Source: Setoptus koraiensis (taxonomy: Eukaryota > Arthropoda). From it: a DNA stretch of 64,000 nucleotides. Within the stretch, counting starts at the first letter, position 1; each line of letters opens with the position of its first letter. A program made the position numbers and the translations under genes. The notes under the pieces were generated by a model, which was given only the letters and a program-made list of their open reading frames with translations, was not told where the DNA came from and searched no databases. This document shows positions 21,597 to 34,404 of this stretch, piece by piece. The stretch covers positions 15,500,001-15,564,000 of the forward strand of contig CM106585.1 in NCBI GenBank assembly GCA_048013815.1, given 5' to 3'.

Positions 21597-22594
21597 ATAT
21601 GTAAATAATAATTAGAATACAATCAATGGGATCACAACTGAACGAGTCACTCCCTGATATAGCAGTGCCAAACAAACACTAACCGAAAAGACATTAATGT
21701 AAATGAGGGAATTGTAAAAGATTCATTTAAAAAATTCACAAACAAGTAACAAGTAAAAAAAACAAACAAGCAGAATATGGGAAAAATTTATTATCTTGGA
21801 TGAATTTGTCCTTATTCATTAACAATTTGTGAAAAAAATGATTGGCATATGATTGATAATTGCGTGCGAGTGTTTCCTTCTGAGATAACTACTGAAAAGT
21901 CACTCTAATTAGATTATTGATGATTTTAATTGTTTCCGAGGCCGTAGCTTTGCTGGTGCTAATAACATTTGAGGAGTCTCTTAAACACAAAAAAGTTTTA
22001 ATTGCCTAACACTGTAATTGTGATATTGTTATTGTGACCAATCTACAATGAAACCAGGATTTTGGTTAGATTCAATTGGATTGATCAAGCGTCCGCAAAT
22101 AAATTTTCCAATGTTTCGTAATCTGTGATGATGATAAAAGTTCAACAACAAAAATAATAATTTGGACTAATAATAACAGTCGGATATATATCGTCAATAG
22201 TAGTTGGATATATAAACTTTTTCAACAATAGTCCATAATGTAGTCTGATATCCTTTGTTCCGATTTCTCTCGGGTATAAGCACCAAAAGTTTCATTTTGA
22301 TTGTAATAGTTGCAGATCATACGTGGGATAGTCACAAGTTTATGGCAAATCACAATATCAAGTGATACAATTTGATGCAGTTAGGTTTGTGTAACAAGCC
22401 GCGTCAAATATTTCGTTCGTATTTTTTTATTTATATCTACTACTCTATCTCTACGGCCCATGTTAGTTCGTGTCAACGTTAGAAGGTAAGATCTCAATTT
22501 TTTACATCATCTCAAATGATCTTGTTGCTCAGGTAGAAATTCTATTATTATTCTCTCTATTGAACCCAACCCAAAACAAGTATTGCTCCTAATT
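21597..22594 (+). other. 3' flank of the stomatin-like gene
   Basis: AT-rich sequence, presumably the 3' UTR and spacer. No other gene was recognised. Confidence 0.4.
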
Positions 22595-22921
22595 CTATCT
22601 AGGCTGGTAGGGCACATATTGTTTGTTGGTAGTCGGAGATAGCAGATGTGATGAGGACATCATCGGATAATAATTATTAGTTCTACTGTTTGTTTGATTG
22701 TTCATGTTAGCATAGTTGTAGTTGTTGTTGTAGTTGTTATATAACGATCGTAGATAAAATCTATGCTGAGGCTGATGCGGCTGGTGTTGCTGCTGCTGAT
22801 GTTGTTGCTGATTCCGATTGCTAATACTGCTTACTAATGATGAAGATGCTGGCGAGAATATTTGACTCAACAAGGCTCTAGTGTCATGAAGATTCAAACC
22901 GAGAAAATGGCTTCTTCGCAT
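22595..22921 (-). CDS. Possible Gln/Asn-rich coding exon, unrecognised
   Basis: A 108-codon minus frame begins MRRSHFLGLNLHDTRALL, which looks less repetitive than chance, then turns into Gln/His and Asn/Tyr runs and ends YVPYQPR-stop. The frame stays open well upstream of the ATG, in Asn-rich sequence, so it may be the last exon of a larger gene. I could not find a convincing acceptor linking it to the VPVPK-repeat gene upstream. It may equally be repeat-driven open sequence. Confidence 0.3.
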   Translation of the reverse strand: MRRSHFLGLNLHDTRALLSQIFSPASSSLVSSISNRNQQQHQQQQHQPHQPQHRFYLRSLYNNYNNNYNYANMNNQTNSRTNNYYPMMSSSHLLSPTTNKQYVPYQPR

Positions 22922-22989
22922 GCTATTGTTATCGGCATTGTTATTATAGATATTTTGGTTATTGTTTTTTGTTTGTTTGTTTTGAAAGA

Positions 22990-24251
22990 ATTGTGTGTGA
23001 ATTAGATTGTTCGTTTGTTTGTGTGTATTATTATCGATTTCAATGTCACACGTAATAGCAAGGTGTGTACAGGTGCGTGTGTGATTGATAATAGTTTCGA
23101 AACAATTTTTAATTACATATTATGATAGTTATTAGTAAATGTAGTGGTGTATTTGATGAGATTGATTATTATATGTGTGAGCATTGATTATTGATGTGAT
23201 ATAATAATGGTTTACACATGGTTAAGAAGATTCATTTGTGTTAGATGTTAATTGGTTTGGATGACGGATTGTTCGAATTGGTGAATGTGAAATATTTGTG
23301 TTTGTGTTGTTAGATAGTGAAAGGAGTAAAAGTAAATAGAAAGTTAATGATAATATTACACAACAATAATAACAATAATAATAGCAATATAGAATAACAA
23401 TTATAATTATAATGATGGTGATTGTAGTGTGGTGTAGTGGTGGTGGTGGTGGTGATAACAATAACGATGAGAAAACAGTGTTATAATAATCATAGAGTAG
23501 TGACAGTAGTTGGAAAACCGTGGATAACAATAGGTAAATAGGCTAAGTTGTTTGTTGCAACTCTAGTTGTCAGCCTCTCAGCAGGTAGAGAGAGCGAAAG
23601 AGAGGAGATAGGCCAAGCCAAGTGAAAGAGAGCATTTGCATGCAACTTGTTGGTGCAATTAGCAGCGGCCGAAGAGAGGCAAATATATCGGTCAGTGGCA
23701 TCATCATACTGTAAAGTCAGTAGAAGATATAGATGTTGTGCACGCTGTCAGTCAGCCAGTAAGCCAGCCGATGCTAACCAGTTAAGTTGTCAAATAGTTT
23801 GCAAAGGAACTATTGTCTTTCTTAATGGTCTTAAGAAGTTTCAAATTGCTACCGCCGCTGCTGCTGCTCGTCGGGCTATATCATCTTATGTATTCAAATA
23901 AATTTATCTATAGATGAAATCATTTATGTGATGGTGGTGGTAGCGATAGTAGTTGTGATTGGTGGTGGTGGTATTGGTTTTGGTTTTGGTGTACATAGTG
24001 GTGGTGGTAGTTTGGTTTGGTTTTGGCGGTTTCAATAGTGGTTTTGGTGGTGGTGGTGGTGGTGGTAGTAGTGATGGTGATTGTAGCAACAATGGAAAAA
24101 AGGAGAGGGTAAGAATGATTTAAGATTTCTCTTTGCTTGTCTATATATTATGTAACTGCATGTGTGTGTATGTGTGTGTGTGTGTGTGCGTGTGGATAAA
24201 TAGAGGTGGAGAAGATAAGATTATGAGATGCTGTTATTTGTTTGATAGTTA
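22990..24251. other. Low-complexity spacer
   Basis: It holds ATT/ATA-rich sequence, GGT runs (about 23435-23455 and 24043-24070) and a short GT tract (about 24163-24191). Pro-, Leu- and Tyr-rich frames here are repeat-driven. No gene is supported. Confidence 0.4.
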
Positions 24252-25677
24252 CTATTGTTTTTGGTGATTCAATGGTTGCGCAATAGATTGCTGCTGTTGC
24301 TGAATTGATTGCATCGATTGCATATTAGTGTTAGGCCCAACAATAGATAATAGTTGCCTTTGCTGCTGTTGTTGTTGCTGTTGTCCGCTGCCACTAAGGC
24401 CACTGTTTGTGCCAACAGGCGAAGCCGCCATCATTCCAGGTTGAACTATAACACTATTGGCATTAGAGGCACTGGCCATCATTTGACCTGATGCCGATGC
24501 AGAGGCCGAATTAGCGTTACCGGATGCCGTTGAGTATGCAGTCGAAGGCTTAGACTGGGAATTAATAGCAACAATATTTGCGCTTAAGGTTGAGGCCGAT
24601 GTAACAGGTTGCTGTTGGCTGGCCTGTTGTTGATTGTTGACGCTAGTACCAGTGTTGCCGCTGGCGCTTGGATCGGCGATAATCACTGATTGTTGTGTTG
24701 ATGGGGCTGTTTGTTGGTAGGCATTAACGCTATTTTGTTGATTATTGGCCAAGCTATTGACGGCGCTCGATTGGCTAGTTCCAGTGGCCATCATAGCTGG
24801 CGATGAGGACGATTGGCCATTTTGGCCACTTGTGTAAATGCGAGGCTGTTGCTGAGAAGTTTGAGCCTGCATTTGGCCAGCGTTCATCTGCATAAGCATG
24901 TTTGATTGTTGTTGTTGTTGTTGTTGCGAGGGCAGTGTCGCAGTGTATAGCTCATTGCTGCTGGCGGCTGCTTAAATTGTATTAATGGTAGTGAGTTTAA
25001 GAGTTAATTATAAAAGGTGACAATGAATGTGACAACAACATTAAATTAATCTTGTCCCATAATTTATGTCTTATATCCATAATGATCATTTTTGATTTGT
25101 CAAACAGTTCATGTTTCAACTTACCATGATGCCCGTGGTGTCCGTGATGGTGACCATGGTGGTGCTCCTTGTGATGAACATGCTTGTAGACGGGCGGGTG
25201 ATAAACTGGCTTCTTTTTGATATAGACCCTGTGTGTTGCGTTGAGGCACAAGCAAGGCGATTGCGACAAAGAGAGACAGCTTGTTAGCACAATGTTTACG
25301 TGTTCTGCGAACAGTGATTGATTATTGGTAGTAATTAGCAATGGAGAGATGGAAATCACGAAATTCACACGACAACACGATGAATTGTAGACAACAGTGT
25401 ATCTCATGTTTATACAGCATGCATGCTAGTTCTTTGTCCGGCGATGCTGGCCGGCGTTGCATGAGTTGGAGCGCCCAGTGATTGGCGTGACACCAATCGT
25501 GGTGCCGTGTAGGCATGTAGCCGGACAAAAAGTGTGACGATGATTTAGATGACATGCGAGAGAGTGAGTGAGTGCATTTCCATCAAGATCCAGTTATTGT
25601 GACATTGTGTTCATGTCGTTGTCCGTCGAAGTGTGTCACATGTGAGCCGAGAATGAGCGAATACCCAGAGAGACAGT

Positions 25678-25718
<41 letters not shown>

Positions 25719-28700
25719 TTCTTGACATCGATGCTGATAGCCTCGAATATTCTCAATTGCAAGTTCTCGCAAAATGCAACTTTGAATTCGTCGATTGATA
25801 CGAGCGCATATCGCAACAAGCGTCGATACCGACTGGATTCAATGGTACGCAAATTAACATGGCGCCGTTACTGTGTTGCACACATTGGCATCACATGAGA
25901 AGGGTGAGAAGAAGTATTATAATGACTCGAGAAAAATTGAGTAATATTTTTTGGTATAAATATTTCATTTTTTCTCTTTCTCTGGCGCACTATCTGTTTT
26001 GGCCACTGTTATGTCTGTGTGCAAATGACACACCAGTCGCTGGACAGCAACAGATAGACAAATCTCGCTGTCTGCTGGACAGCGATGCAATCTCATGAGG
26101 CGGCCGAATCGGCCAACGGCCAGACAGCGGCCGCCAGTTGCTGGCAAGCGACGCACTTGTGTCGGTTACACAAGATAAGTTGATAAAGGTAACAGTAGCC
26201 GCGATAACAATAAAACAACAATAACTACTACAACAACAACTATAATGGCTATGAACAGCGATAGAATGGATGCGTAAGCATGCAATATAATAATAACACA
26301 ATAAATTACTTAGACAAACATAATAAGATACACACAATACATAATTAAGATGATAGATAACGGGACGGTTTGAAACTCAAATTGAAATATCTACTTATAA
26401 ACCGCCGCCGCCGTTATCATTGTTGCCGGCGCTGTTTAATCTTTCTCTCCGACTGGCAGCTATTAGATAAAGCTGGCGCCAATGCCGCTAAGATTGACAA
26501 CAAATCTTGTTTCATTCATTCAAATCAACAACAACAGCAACAACGACAATCGAATGGGAGCTCTAGCCTCCAGTTTGTTGACCAACTATTCTGGCCGCAG
26601 CAGTATGAGTATAGAGGTAGTGGTTGTTTGCAAATAACAAATATCATTTTCTCCACACACACACTCACTCACAAACACACAGCCATCACCACAATCTATT
26701 ATTTTCGATTACATAACACAGTTGTTGGCAGCGCTGGTCGCAACAACCAACATGGCAACATTTTACATGCTCTCGAGGCGGCCAGAGACAGAAAGCGAGA
26801 TCTATTGTCCAGTCAAATAACGTTCTCCGATATGTAGACTAAATGGAAAAGACTTTATGATAGTAAGTGGACTTTATATGTGTAAAAGCTCTCCTTTGTA
26901 AGAGCCTTATCAAAAGAAATCTACATGCTTACGGGCGAATAGAATAAATCAACATAATTCGGGCCGAGGAATGAATTTATATCTATTTACGACTAATTCA
27001 AAGCTGACCAATGGCAACAGAAACAGCAATGATCGGCATTGATTAAGTGCACAGTGTGTAGAGAGTGGGCTATTTTTAGACACTATCGCAAATTCGACTA
27101 CAAGACTCGTCAAGAATCAATCCCAGATACCGTCCGACCGATATCCTGCGGCTTGATAATATCACGCAATGGTCATCGGTTGCATGCGCATTTCTATTGC
27201 GTCGTCATTTTTATTATTGGTCATTTTTTACTTTGTTGTGAATGTGTGTGTATTAGTTAATGGATGATGCCGATGATCATCAAAAAAGTTTTATTTGGCC
27301 GCAGCGAAAAACTGACCTACTGTGGCCGGAATCATGTAGCACCGTCGCTACACGAGGCTCACATTGACCCAGCCGAGTGGTCATGGTCACACTTTATCAT
27401 TTGGCAGTCAAAACGATTTAGGTGGCTATAATAGCAGTTGGTGATGTTGATGGGTCAAAAGAGCGAACGCCCGTAGCGAACAACCAGACTGGTTTTGACA
27501 TGACTTTCGGACTTTTGGCGCTCTTTCAAAAAGTTTCAAATTTGGCGCGTTCCGAACAAATTATTCGGTGCGCCTAAACGCCGGTGTCACAAATTCACTA
27601 GACCGGGTTTAGTCAATTTTGCCATTTTTTTCAAGTTAAGAATAAAAAGTCAACTTGCTGGTAATGTATTGTCATTATTGCATGAGAATTAATTTTAAAC
27701 TAACGACAAGAGGATAAAATAGTAATGGCGATGCGCCTAAAAAAGTCAAGCCAAAAAAATACCAGAAACAGAAATATATAAATATATCCAACTGTCTATT
27801 AAATTATTTATATATACCGGTATAGGGAAAGCCAGTGGAAAGAGGTGGCTGCAAAAAAAGGAGACAGAAGTTAAGTGGCTCGCTTCACGGCACCATCAAT
27901 TGTAGTCGATTGGAAAAAAACAATTTACCCATCCATCAGGATCTGTGCATAGATGTTGTGTCGTCTTTGATGCAAGATGCGACGACAGCGCAAATTAGCA
28001 ACAGATGGGAAAGTGTGAGTGACGAGCAAGTGTCGAGGAAAATCCTCTCTGTTTCATTGGAGTGGTGATTAGACAGGTGACGGCAGCAACAAGACGAGAT
28101 GGATAAAAAGTGCATCGGTGGTATAGGCTGTCTGTCCAGAGAGACAAGGAATGCATAATTAACCAATCAAGGACATCCTATCTAACCATTGGATAGTATC
28201 CATCGATAAAATCGCTGCTGTCAACTTTTATCCGATGAGAGAACAAAATAACAACTAGTGTAACAGGTGTGAAAAAAAGTCAACAAGATGGATGCGGAGA
28301 TAGATAGCGGACTAGTGGATCGGATAGAGGCAGCGTGAGCCGTTGAAGAAGAAGAAGAACAACAACACTATCACCGTCTCGGCTTCAACACCAGAAGAAC
28401 ACTATTACTGTTAGAGTGAACTTCAGTGAACCCATTGAAATGATCAAATAGTAGATAATAATGTATCTAGACCATATTGTCTGGCGTTGAGTATGGTAAT
28501 TGGCACACAAGTGGTCCAACTGAAAACGTTGTGCCAGCCTGACGGACTACATACATAGAGATACTATACTAAAGCTATAGGACTAAGATAACGAAAAGAA
28601 GATGTAAAAAAGGAGAAGATACCGCTAAACAAAAGTGGCAGTAGTGAAATTGTTGGCACAAAAGGAATAAATAACACACACACACACACACACACAAGAG

Positions 28701-30977
28701 CAATGAAGAAATTGTCGTCACCGCAAAATGCGCCTATTGTTGTTGGTCACCACTTTGACCTGCATTGATATACATCTCTGCATCTCTCATTCGAGAGGCA
28801 TTACCACTTCTACTCGTTCATTCATCGTCACCAAGACAACCAAATTTGTAACCGCTGCTGCTGTCATTGTTGCTTCGAGAGGTAAACAAAGACAGACATT
28901 TGATGTTTAATAACCAAATTCATTCAGAGGTTGTTGACCGTTTGTTGTTGCCACAGACGCAACAACAATAAACAACAGTAGCAATGCAAAGGCGAGTAAA
29001 AAATACTCCAGGATGACAGATGAAGATACAATTTAGCAGATGCTCACCAAACGCACGGCTTATGGCCGGTTAACTGGCCCGATGAAGCATTAGCAACACC
29101 TCGAGACGTCGATCGGACATCGACTGCCTCAGTAACTGGCTGACAGCAAGGAAGATGGCCTCTCTTTAGAATGATCTATCTAATCGATGGTAGCCAACTG
29201 AAGAAGAGAAAGTCTCCATTTTAAGATTCATAACACAGAGAGAAAGGAAAAAAAATTACACAAACACTGCATTCCGAAAAATCTAAACGGACTCACTCGC
29301 TGACTCTACTAATAATACGCCAAGAATAACCATAGGTCTAGTTATGAGATGAGATCGCTAATAAACTTACGGTACTGGCACCTCGATGGGTTTCTTGACA
29401 ATAACCTCCTTGTAAATGGGAACTTTGTATGGTACTGGGTACGGTTTGGGCACATGAACCACCTTTGGTATACCAACTGGAACATGCTTGGCCACCTTGT
29501 ACGGAACAGGTACTCCGTATGGTTTATGCACTGGCACATGCTTGTAAACTGCAACCGGATGATGCTTGATCACGGGAACCGGCACGGCTACTGGAAACGG
29601 TTTAGGCACTGGCACCGGTTTTTTAACTAGGATCTTCTTAGGCACCGGTATCACCTTTTTAACTGTTTTGTAGATTGGTACCTTGACGGATATGTGAACT
29701 GGATGCGGTACGGCCACTGTCTTTGGTACGGGAATTATCTTTGGTACAGGTATTATCTTGGGTACAGGGATTGCTTTTGGAATGTGAACAGTTTTGTGGA
29801 TGACCTTAACAACGGGCGGCTCATAATGCTTGTGATGATGCTTGTGGCCAGCGTCAACCATTAAAAATGAATTTGAGTTTGTTGAGAATGGTATAAATTG
29901 TTGCAACAAATGCTGTGTCGGATTAAACATGGTCGTTATTACAATTAAACAACCAATGAAGCTAATGATTGTTGCTAATAAATTATAACTAACGCTTAGT
30001 AGGCTAATGTCATTGTTGAAAGGCCTAGATTTACCTATGCTGTTGTTGAAACAAAGATATTTTTGTAACATAGAACCCTGATACCTCGTTACTGAAAGTT
30101 TGCAGTTTCCTTTCTTCATCGTGTGATTCATTTTTTGTTGTTTTGTAGCGTTATTATCGCAGCTACAGTTGACAGACTTTAAGCAGCTATCTTTATCTCT
30201 CTGTTGCTGTTGACAACAACAATCATCGCGAGATATATGTTTAGAGCACTGAGATGATTGATAACTATGTAGCGGTTGGCCACTCATTGTGCTGTTGTTG
30301 TCGTCTTTGTAATAGAGGCCAATCTCGCTAATGGTACATGTCTTTGTTCTATGTCTTAATTGTTGTTGTTGTTGTTGTTGCTGCTGCATATCTGATGATA
30401 ATGGGTTCATATTGCTGTTGATATTTTGTGAATACTCTAGTTGCCTTTTAGCGGTCAATCTGTCACTTTGTTGTTGCTGCTGCTGTTTCTCACGTAAAGC
30501 TGCTTGGACCTTTGTCATTGACTTATAATCATGGTCATTGATTGCTGTTTTTGTAATAATTTGATTTTTTTTCTTGTAATCGCTTATTTGACCACTAATG
30601 TTAATGTTGGCCACTGTTGTTGTTGTTGCATAAGAATATGTGTACCGACTGTGACAATCGACCCCACTTAGAAAATCTAAATGGTCTGAATTTTCGTTGC
30701 TGTTATTGTATTTCGGAGACATCAAGTCAACAATGTTGCATTGGTTGTCTGGCGCTGCTTCTACTGCTCTGAGTTTTATAAGTCTTTCAACTTGTGACGG
30801 GATGCCGATGATTTTTCTTGTGTTATCGCTTTGCTTGTTATCGTTGTTACTGATGCTGTTGCTGTTGTTGTCGTTGTCGTTGTTGTTGTTGTTTTGCTTT
30901 GTCTTGCTGGTCGATATGTGTTGTCCTCTGCTTCTAGACAGCGACGACAATTTGTTTGTGTTGTTGCCGCAAATCAT
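24252..30977 (-). CDS. VPVPK-repeat cuticular-type protein with long N-terminal region
   Basis: Three exons join in phase: 30977-29371 (donor GTACC|GTAAGT), 25228-25125 (acceptor CACACAG, donor ATCATG|GTAAGT) and 24970 or 24967 (a CAG/AAG choice) to 24252, giving about 809 aa. From about residue 366 of the protein comes HKHHHKHYEPP followed by about 160 residues of Val-Pro-Lys repeats (IPVPKIIPVPKII, VPVPYKV), continued by exon 2 with VYIKKKPVYHPPVY and a His/Gly tail. Similar Val-Pro repeats occur in arthropod cuticular and chorion-type proteins (for example the insect Vajk group). The preceding part is Asn/Gln/Cys-rich, with one hydrophobic segment (LLATIISFIGCLIVITTMF) just before the repeats, so it may be a type II membrane anchor or uncleaved signal. 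Exon 3 is Gln/Ser/Ala-rich and ends at TAG. A 5' UTR exon ends at 31420. Confidence 0.68.
25229..29370 (-). other. Large intron of the VPVPK-repeat gene
   Basis: 4.1 kb with a (GA)n tract (about 25676-25715), a (CA)n tract (about 28675-28695) and a GGCC-rich patch (about 26098-26145). At 27529 the sequence TTTCAAATTTGGCGC matches the motif in the inverted repeat arms at 9 and 11.4 kb. A short plus-strand frame at 28728-28910 begins like a signal peptide but has no other support. Confidence 0.45.
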
Positions 30978-31020
30978 GATACAAATGCAAGATGTTGCGA
31001 AATAATAATCTTGTCGCTCC

Positions 31021-31420
31021 ACTGAACGACAACTTATGCGAAATATTGTTACGACGTTGATTACGACGGAACTTCTTTGGCGGTGGTTTGTGTGTCGAGC
31101 CTACTTGGTACACATATATCAAGTAATTAACCTTAAACTTGACAATGGAAACTGGCTCATTCAGATGGACGGTATATGGTGCATGATAAATAATGAATGA
31201 TAAATGGTAAAAAGAGATTGATAAGGCAACATGTTGCTTGTGCTGGAAAGAAGGTTGTCCGCTAACTGCCGCTCGAGGCTATTTGATACGCAAATAGATC
31301 ATATCAAGGTCCCTAGCGCCCCCAAAGTATCGTCGTTAATTGACAGCCACTTGCTAGCGAAGGTCACTACTACACAAGATATTCGGTTAATTAATAAATG
31401 AATTTAATTTGTTACTCACC
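31021..31420 (-). other. Likely 5' UTR intron of the VPVPK-repeat gene
   Basis: On the minus strand CCACAG|GTGAGT (exon end 31420) is a strong donor and GTCGTTCAG|TGG (exon start 31021) a fair acceptor. The upstream exon has only short ATG frames, so it would be non-coding. Confidence 0.4.
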
Positions 31421-32457
31421 TGTGGCAGAAGATGATGCGGCTGACGGTGCCGACGAGATGATGACGAGCACAGGATATTGATGGCTTGCACTTGTCTTGT
31501 ATCAATGATGCATGAGTATCATGAGTTGCTATGAGCAACAACTTGCTGTTGATGACGGTATTGATTGATGCAATGATGTCGATGATTTGTTGTGTATGTA
31601 GCTCAGCTTGATCATAATTATAACATTACCATTACTGATTGAGTATGTGTGAGTATGCGACTGTTGATTATGTAACTAGTGATAATCGGTATATTTGGGA
31701 GAATTCTTCTGTTTGTTGGATGAGTGTTTTCTGCTATAGCATCCGAACAAATGTTAATGTGGCTGGTTTCTCTCGATTATGTTTCTATCAACACACTTCA
31801 AGCACTTGTTGCTGGTGGTGGTTGGAATTTGCGATAGAGGAATACGAATGAGAAGAAGATGTAAAGAAGTTTTGTTGTATTGGTTAGCGGCTCGACTGAA
31901 CTCAACAACAACCTGATACAACTTGTAGCGATACAGATTGCCAGCGAAATATTTGCAGTTTAGTTTTGTCGCGCTGTCTACAGTTATTCGCCCATTCACT
32001 CACTGTTGTTGCTGCTACTGTATCGTGGAGTTTTCAACAAAGTTAAACAACGGCACTGTTGTTGTGTTGGTTGTTGAAACATACTTTCAAGAGATACTGG
32101 GCTCACACTATTGCCTGCCTACTATTGCTGGCACCGCCACTACAACAGCACACTACTAGCCACTACCACTTGCACATTTGCCATACACGACACTGTTGGA
32201 ATACACATAACTTTTGCTATGAGAGTTACATAAGATTTGCGCTACTCCTACCCCCTAGCCACTAGTTAGCTGCTGTCCAGTTAGCTTGGCAAGCTTGGCC
32301 CGACAAGCAGTTAGCTTGTGAGTGTGTGTGTGTGTTCATATGAGTGCATCGATGTATCGATAGAGATGTGTCAGTTGGCGATGAACTTTTTGCTTGTTCT
32401 GTTATTGTTACCGTTACTTTCAACTACTGTCGCACTAACTCCAATATTTGTTTGTCT

Positions 32458-32493
<36 letters not shown>

Positions 32494-34372
32494 GGTAGTG
32501 CCGCTGTCCAACATTCTAATAAGCCAGGTAACTCCGCTATGGTCGTGTCATACTTGCCCGGCCGCTATCGACTGCAAGCGGTTGCGAGCGGTTGCGAGCG
32601 GTAGCCTCGGCGGCTTCTTGCAATTACCATACTATATAAAATACTATACCCTACTGCACACCATACAGCCAACAATGCCAACAGCAACAACCTGTGGAGC
32701 TGGATAGATATCTGGATTTAACATACATTATGTGATGCAACAACACTTGCCACTTGTGTGCTTGAATTGGTTTAGCTATAAACACTTGTTGCCTGTTCAA
32801 CTCGATGCTGTTGTCGTTGTTGTCGCTGTTGTCGTTGCTGCTGTCGTTGTTGTTGTCGTTGTTGTCGCCACAAGAACAGTTTTCCAAACAATTGTAGATA
32901 TCAACGATATTTCACTTATAGTCGCAAGGCGACCACCAAACGGTTTCTCATGAGGCTGATACATTTTCAAAATAAATGACATGACAACAATCACTCACTC
33001 TCTCGGCCATGTTACTGCAGGCCATGTAAACTGTCGACTGTCAGGGCCTCGTGCCGATATCATCTGACTGTCTCAATGAGTTGAGCATTGAACCAACCGC
33101 ATGATCGATTGAACCAATGTTGAGAAGAATGACATAACCAACGAATGTGCGCATTGCGGTTACGTCATAACGCCATCTGATTCGTTTTGGCTGTGTTATC
33201 AAATGCGATTGTGACTGTATAAACAACATTGAGAGAGTGTCAAAGAAGACGACTACTCGAAGAGGTGCCGCCAACAATAAATGTCATCATATTTTGAGCC
33301 ACTTCAATGTGTCCAATAAAATTGAAAGAAATGCTTTCTCCAGCTCGCATCACCTGTTGTTGGCGTTGTTGTCGCCATAATTGCACCAATGGAAGTGCCA
33401 TTCGACCACTTCCATTGTTTGCCAGTTGCGGCAGCAGCTAGCGCCATTAATGACACAAGACACAGATGATTCACATTTGGCGGTTACTTTTACATCATAA
33501 TAACTCTTTTATTATTATCTAATGTCGGATAATCATTTCATTTTTCAATTCACTTTTGACACATGCTATCGACTGGTGCCGTCACTGTCGGGCCTAGCAT
33601 GCGCGCTACATTGTTGTGCGGCATGCGATGATGAGAGGTAGCCGTAATTGAGAGCCATTATTGAAGAGGACCAATAAATGAACAACAACAACAACAATAT
33701 TCCGATAGCGGTAGTTGCATAATTCAAATTGATGCAAAAGTTATCAGCATCATCGTTCGGCTGGCACCGACAGAAGCGGCGAATCGCGATTTGCCGATAC
33801 CGTCGGCCACTTTGGTTGCGGCTTTTGTCTAGGTATTGCCAGCGACCAACCAGCGTCGCTCACGATTGCCGAAACAAAATGTCGGGCGACAATCCGTTGA
33901 GCATGAAACATTTCGTGTATTTCCTCCTTGTCTAACAACTTCTAATTCGTAAGTGTGTTTACAAAATATCCGAACTAGAAACTGGCTAACAAAGCTCGTT
34001 TTTTTTTATTGTGCCTCTTTAACGCTTTGCGTTGTTCGCAAGCGATATAGTAAGGTGCACGGATGTGGGCTACTGTGTGCCGGTGTCGATCAATCAAGTC
34101 AATAATAATACCAATACTAATACCGTTGGCGTCGTTGTATGGTGACTGGAGTGAAGAAGTCCCGAGACTATGCAATTTGTATGATTATCATGGTTAGTTC
34201 CACTTAAGAGTTAATTTTTAAGTTATTATATAACGACAAAAACACCGACACACCGGAACCGCCGCTTAATGGCACGAAAACATTTTGTCAGAGGGCGCCT
34301 AGTGATTTAAGCCAAGTTCCTCTCGGCGGCGCAACTAATTGCAATTTTCCATAATAACAACATCGGCGGTAG

Positions 34373-34404
<32 letters not shown>

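Noticed and set aside
28728-28910. 60-codon plus frame with a signal-peptide-like start
   Set aside because: It lies antisense in an intron, is very short and Thr/Val-rich, and has no supporting motif.
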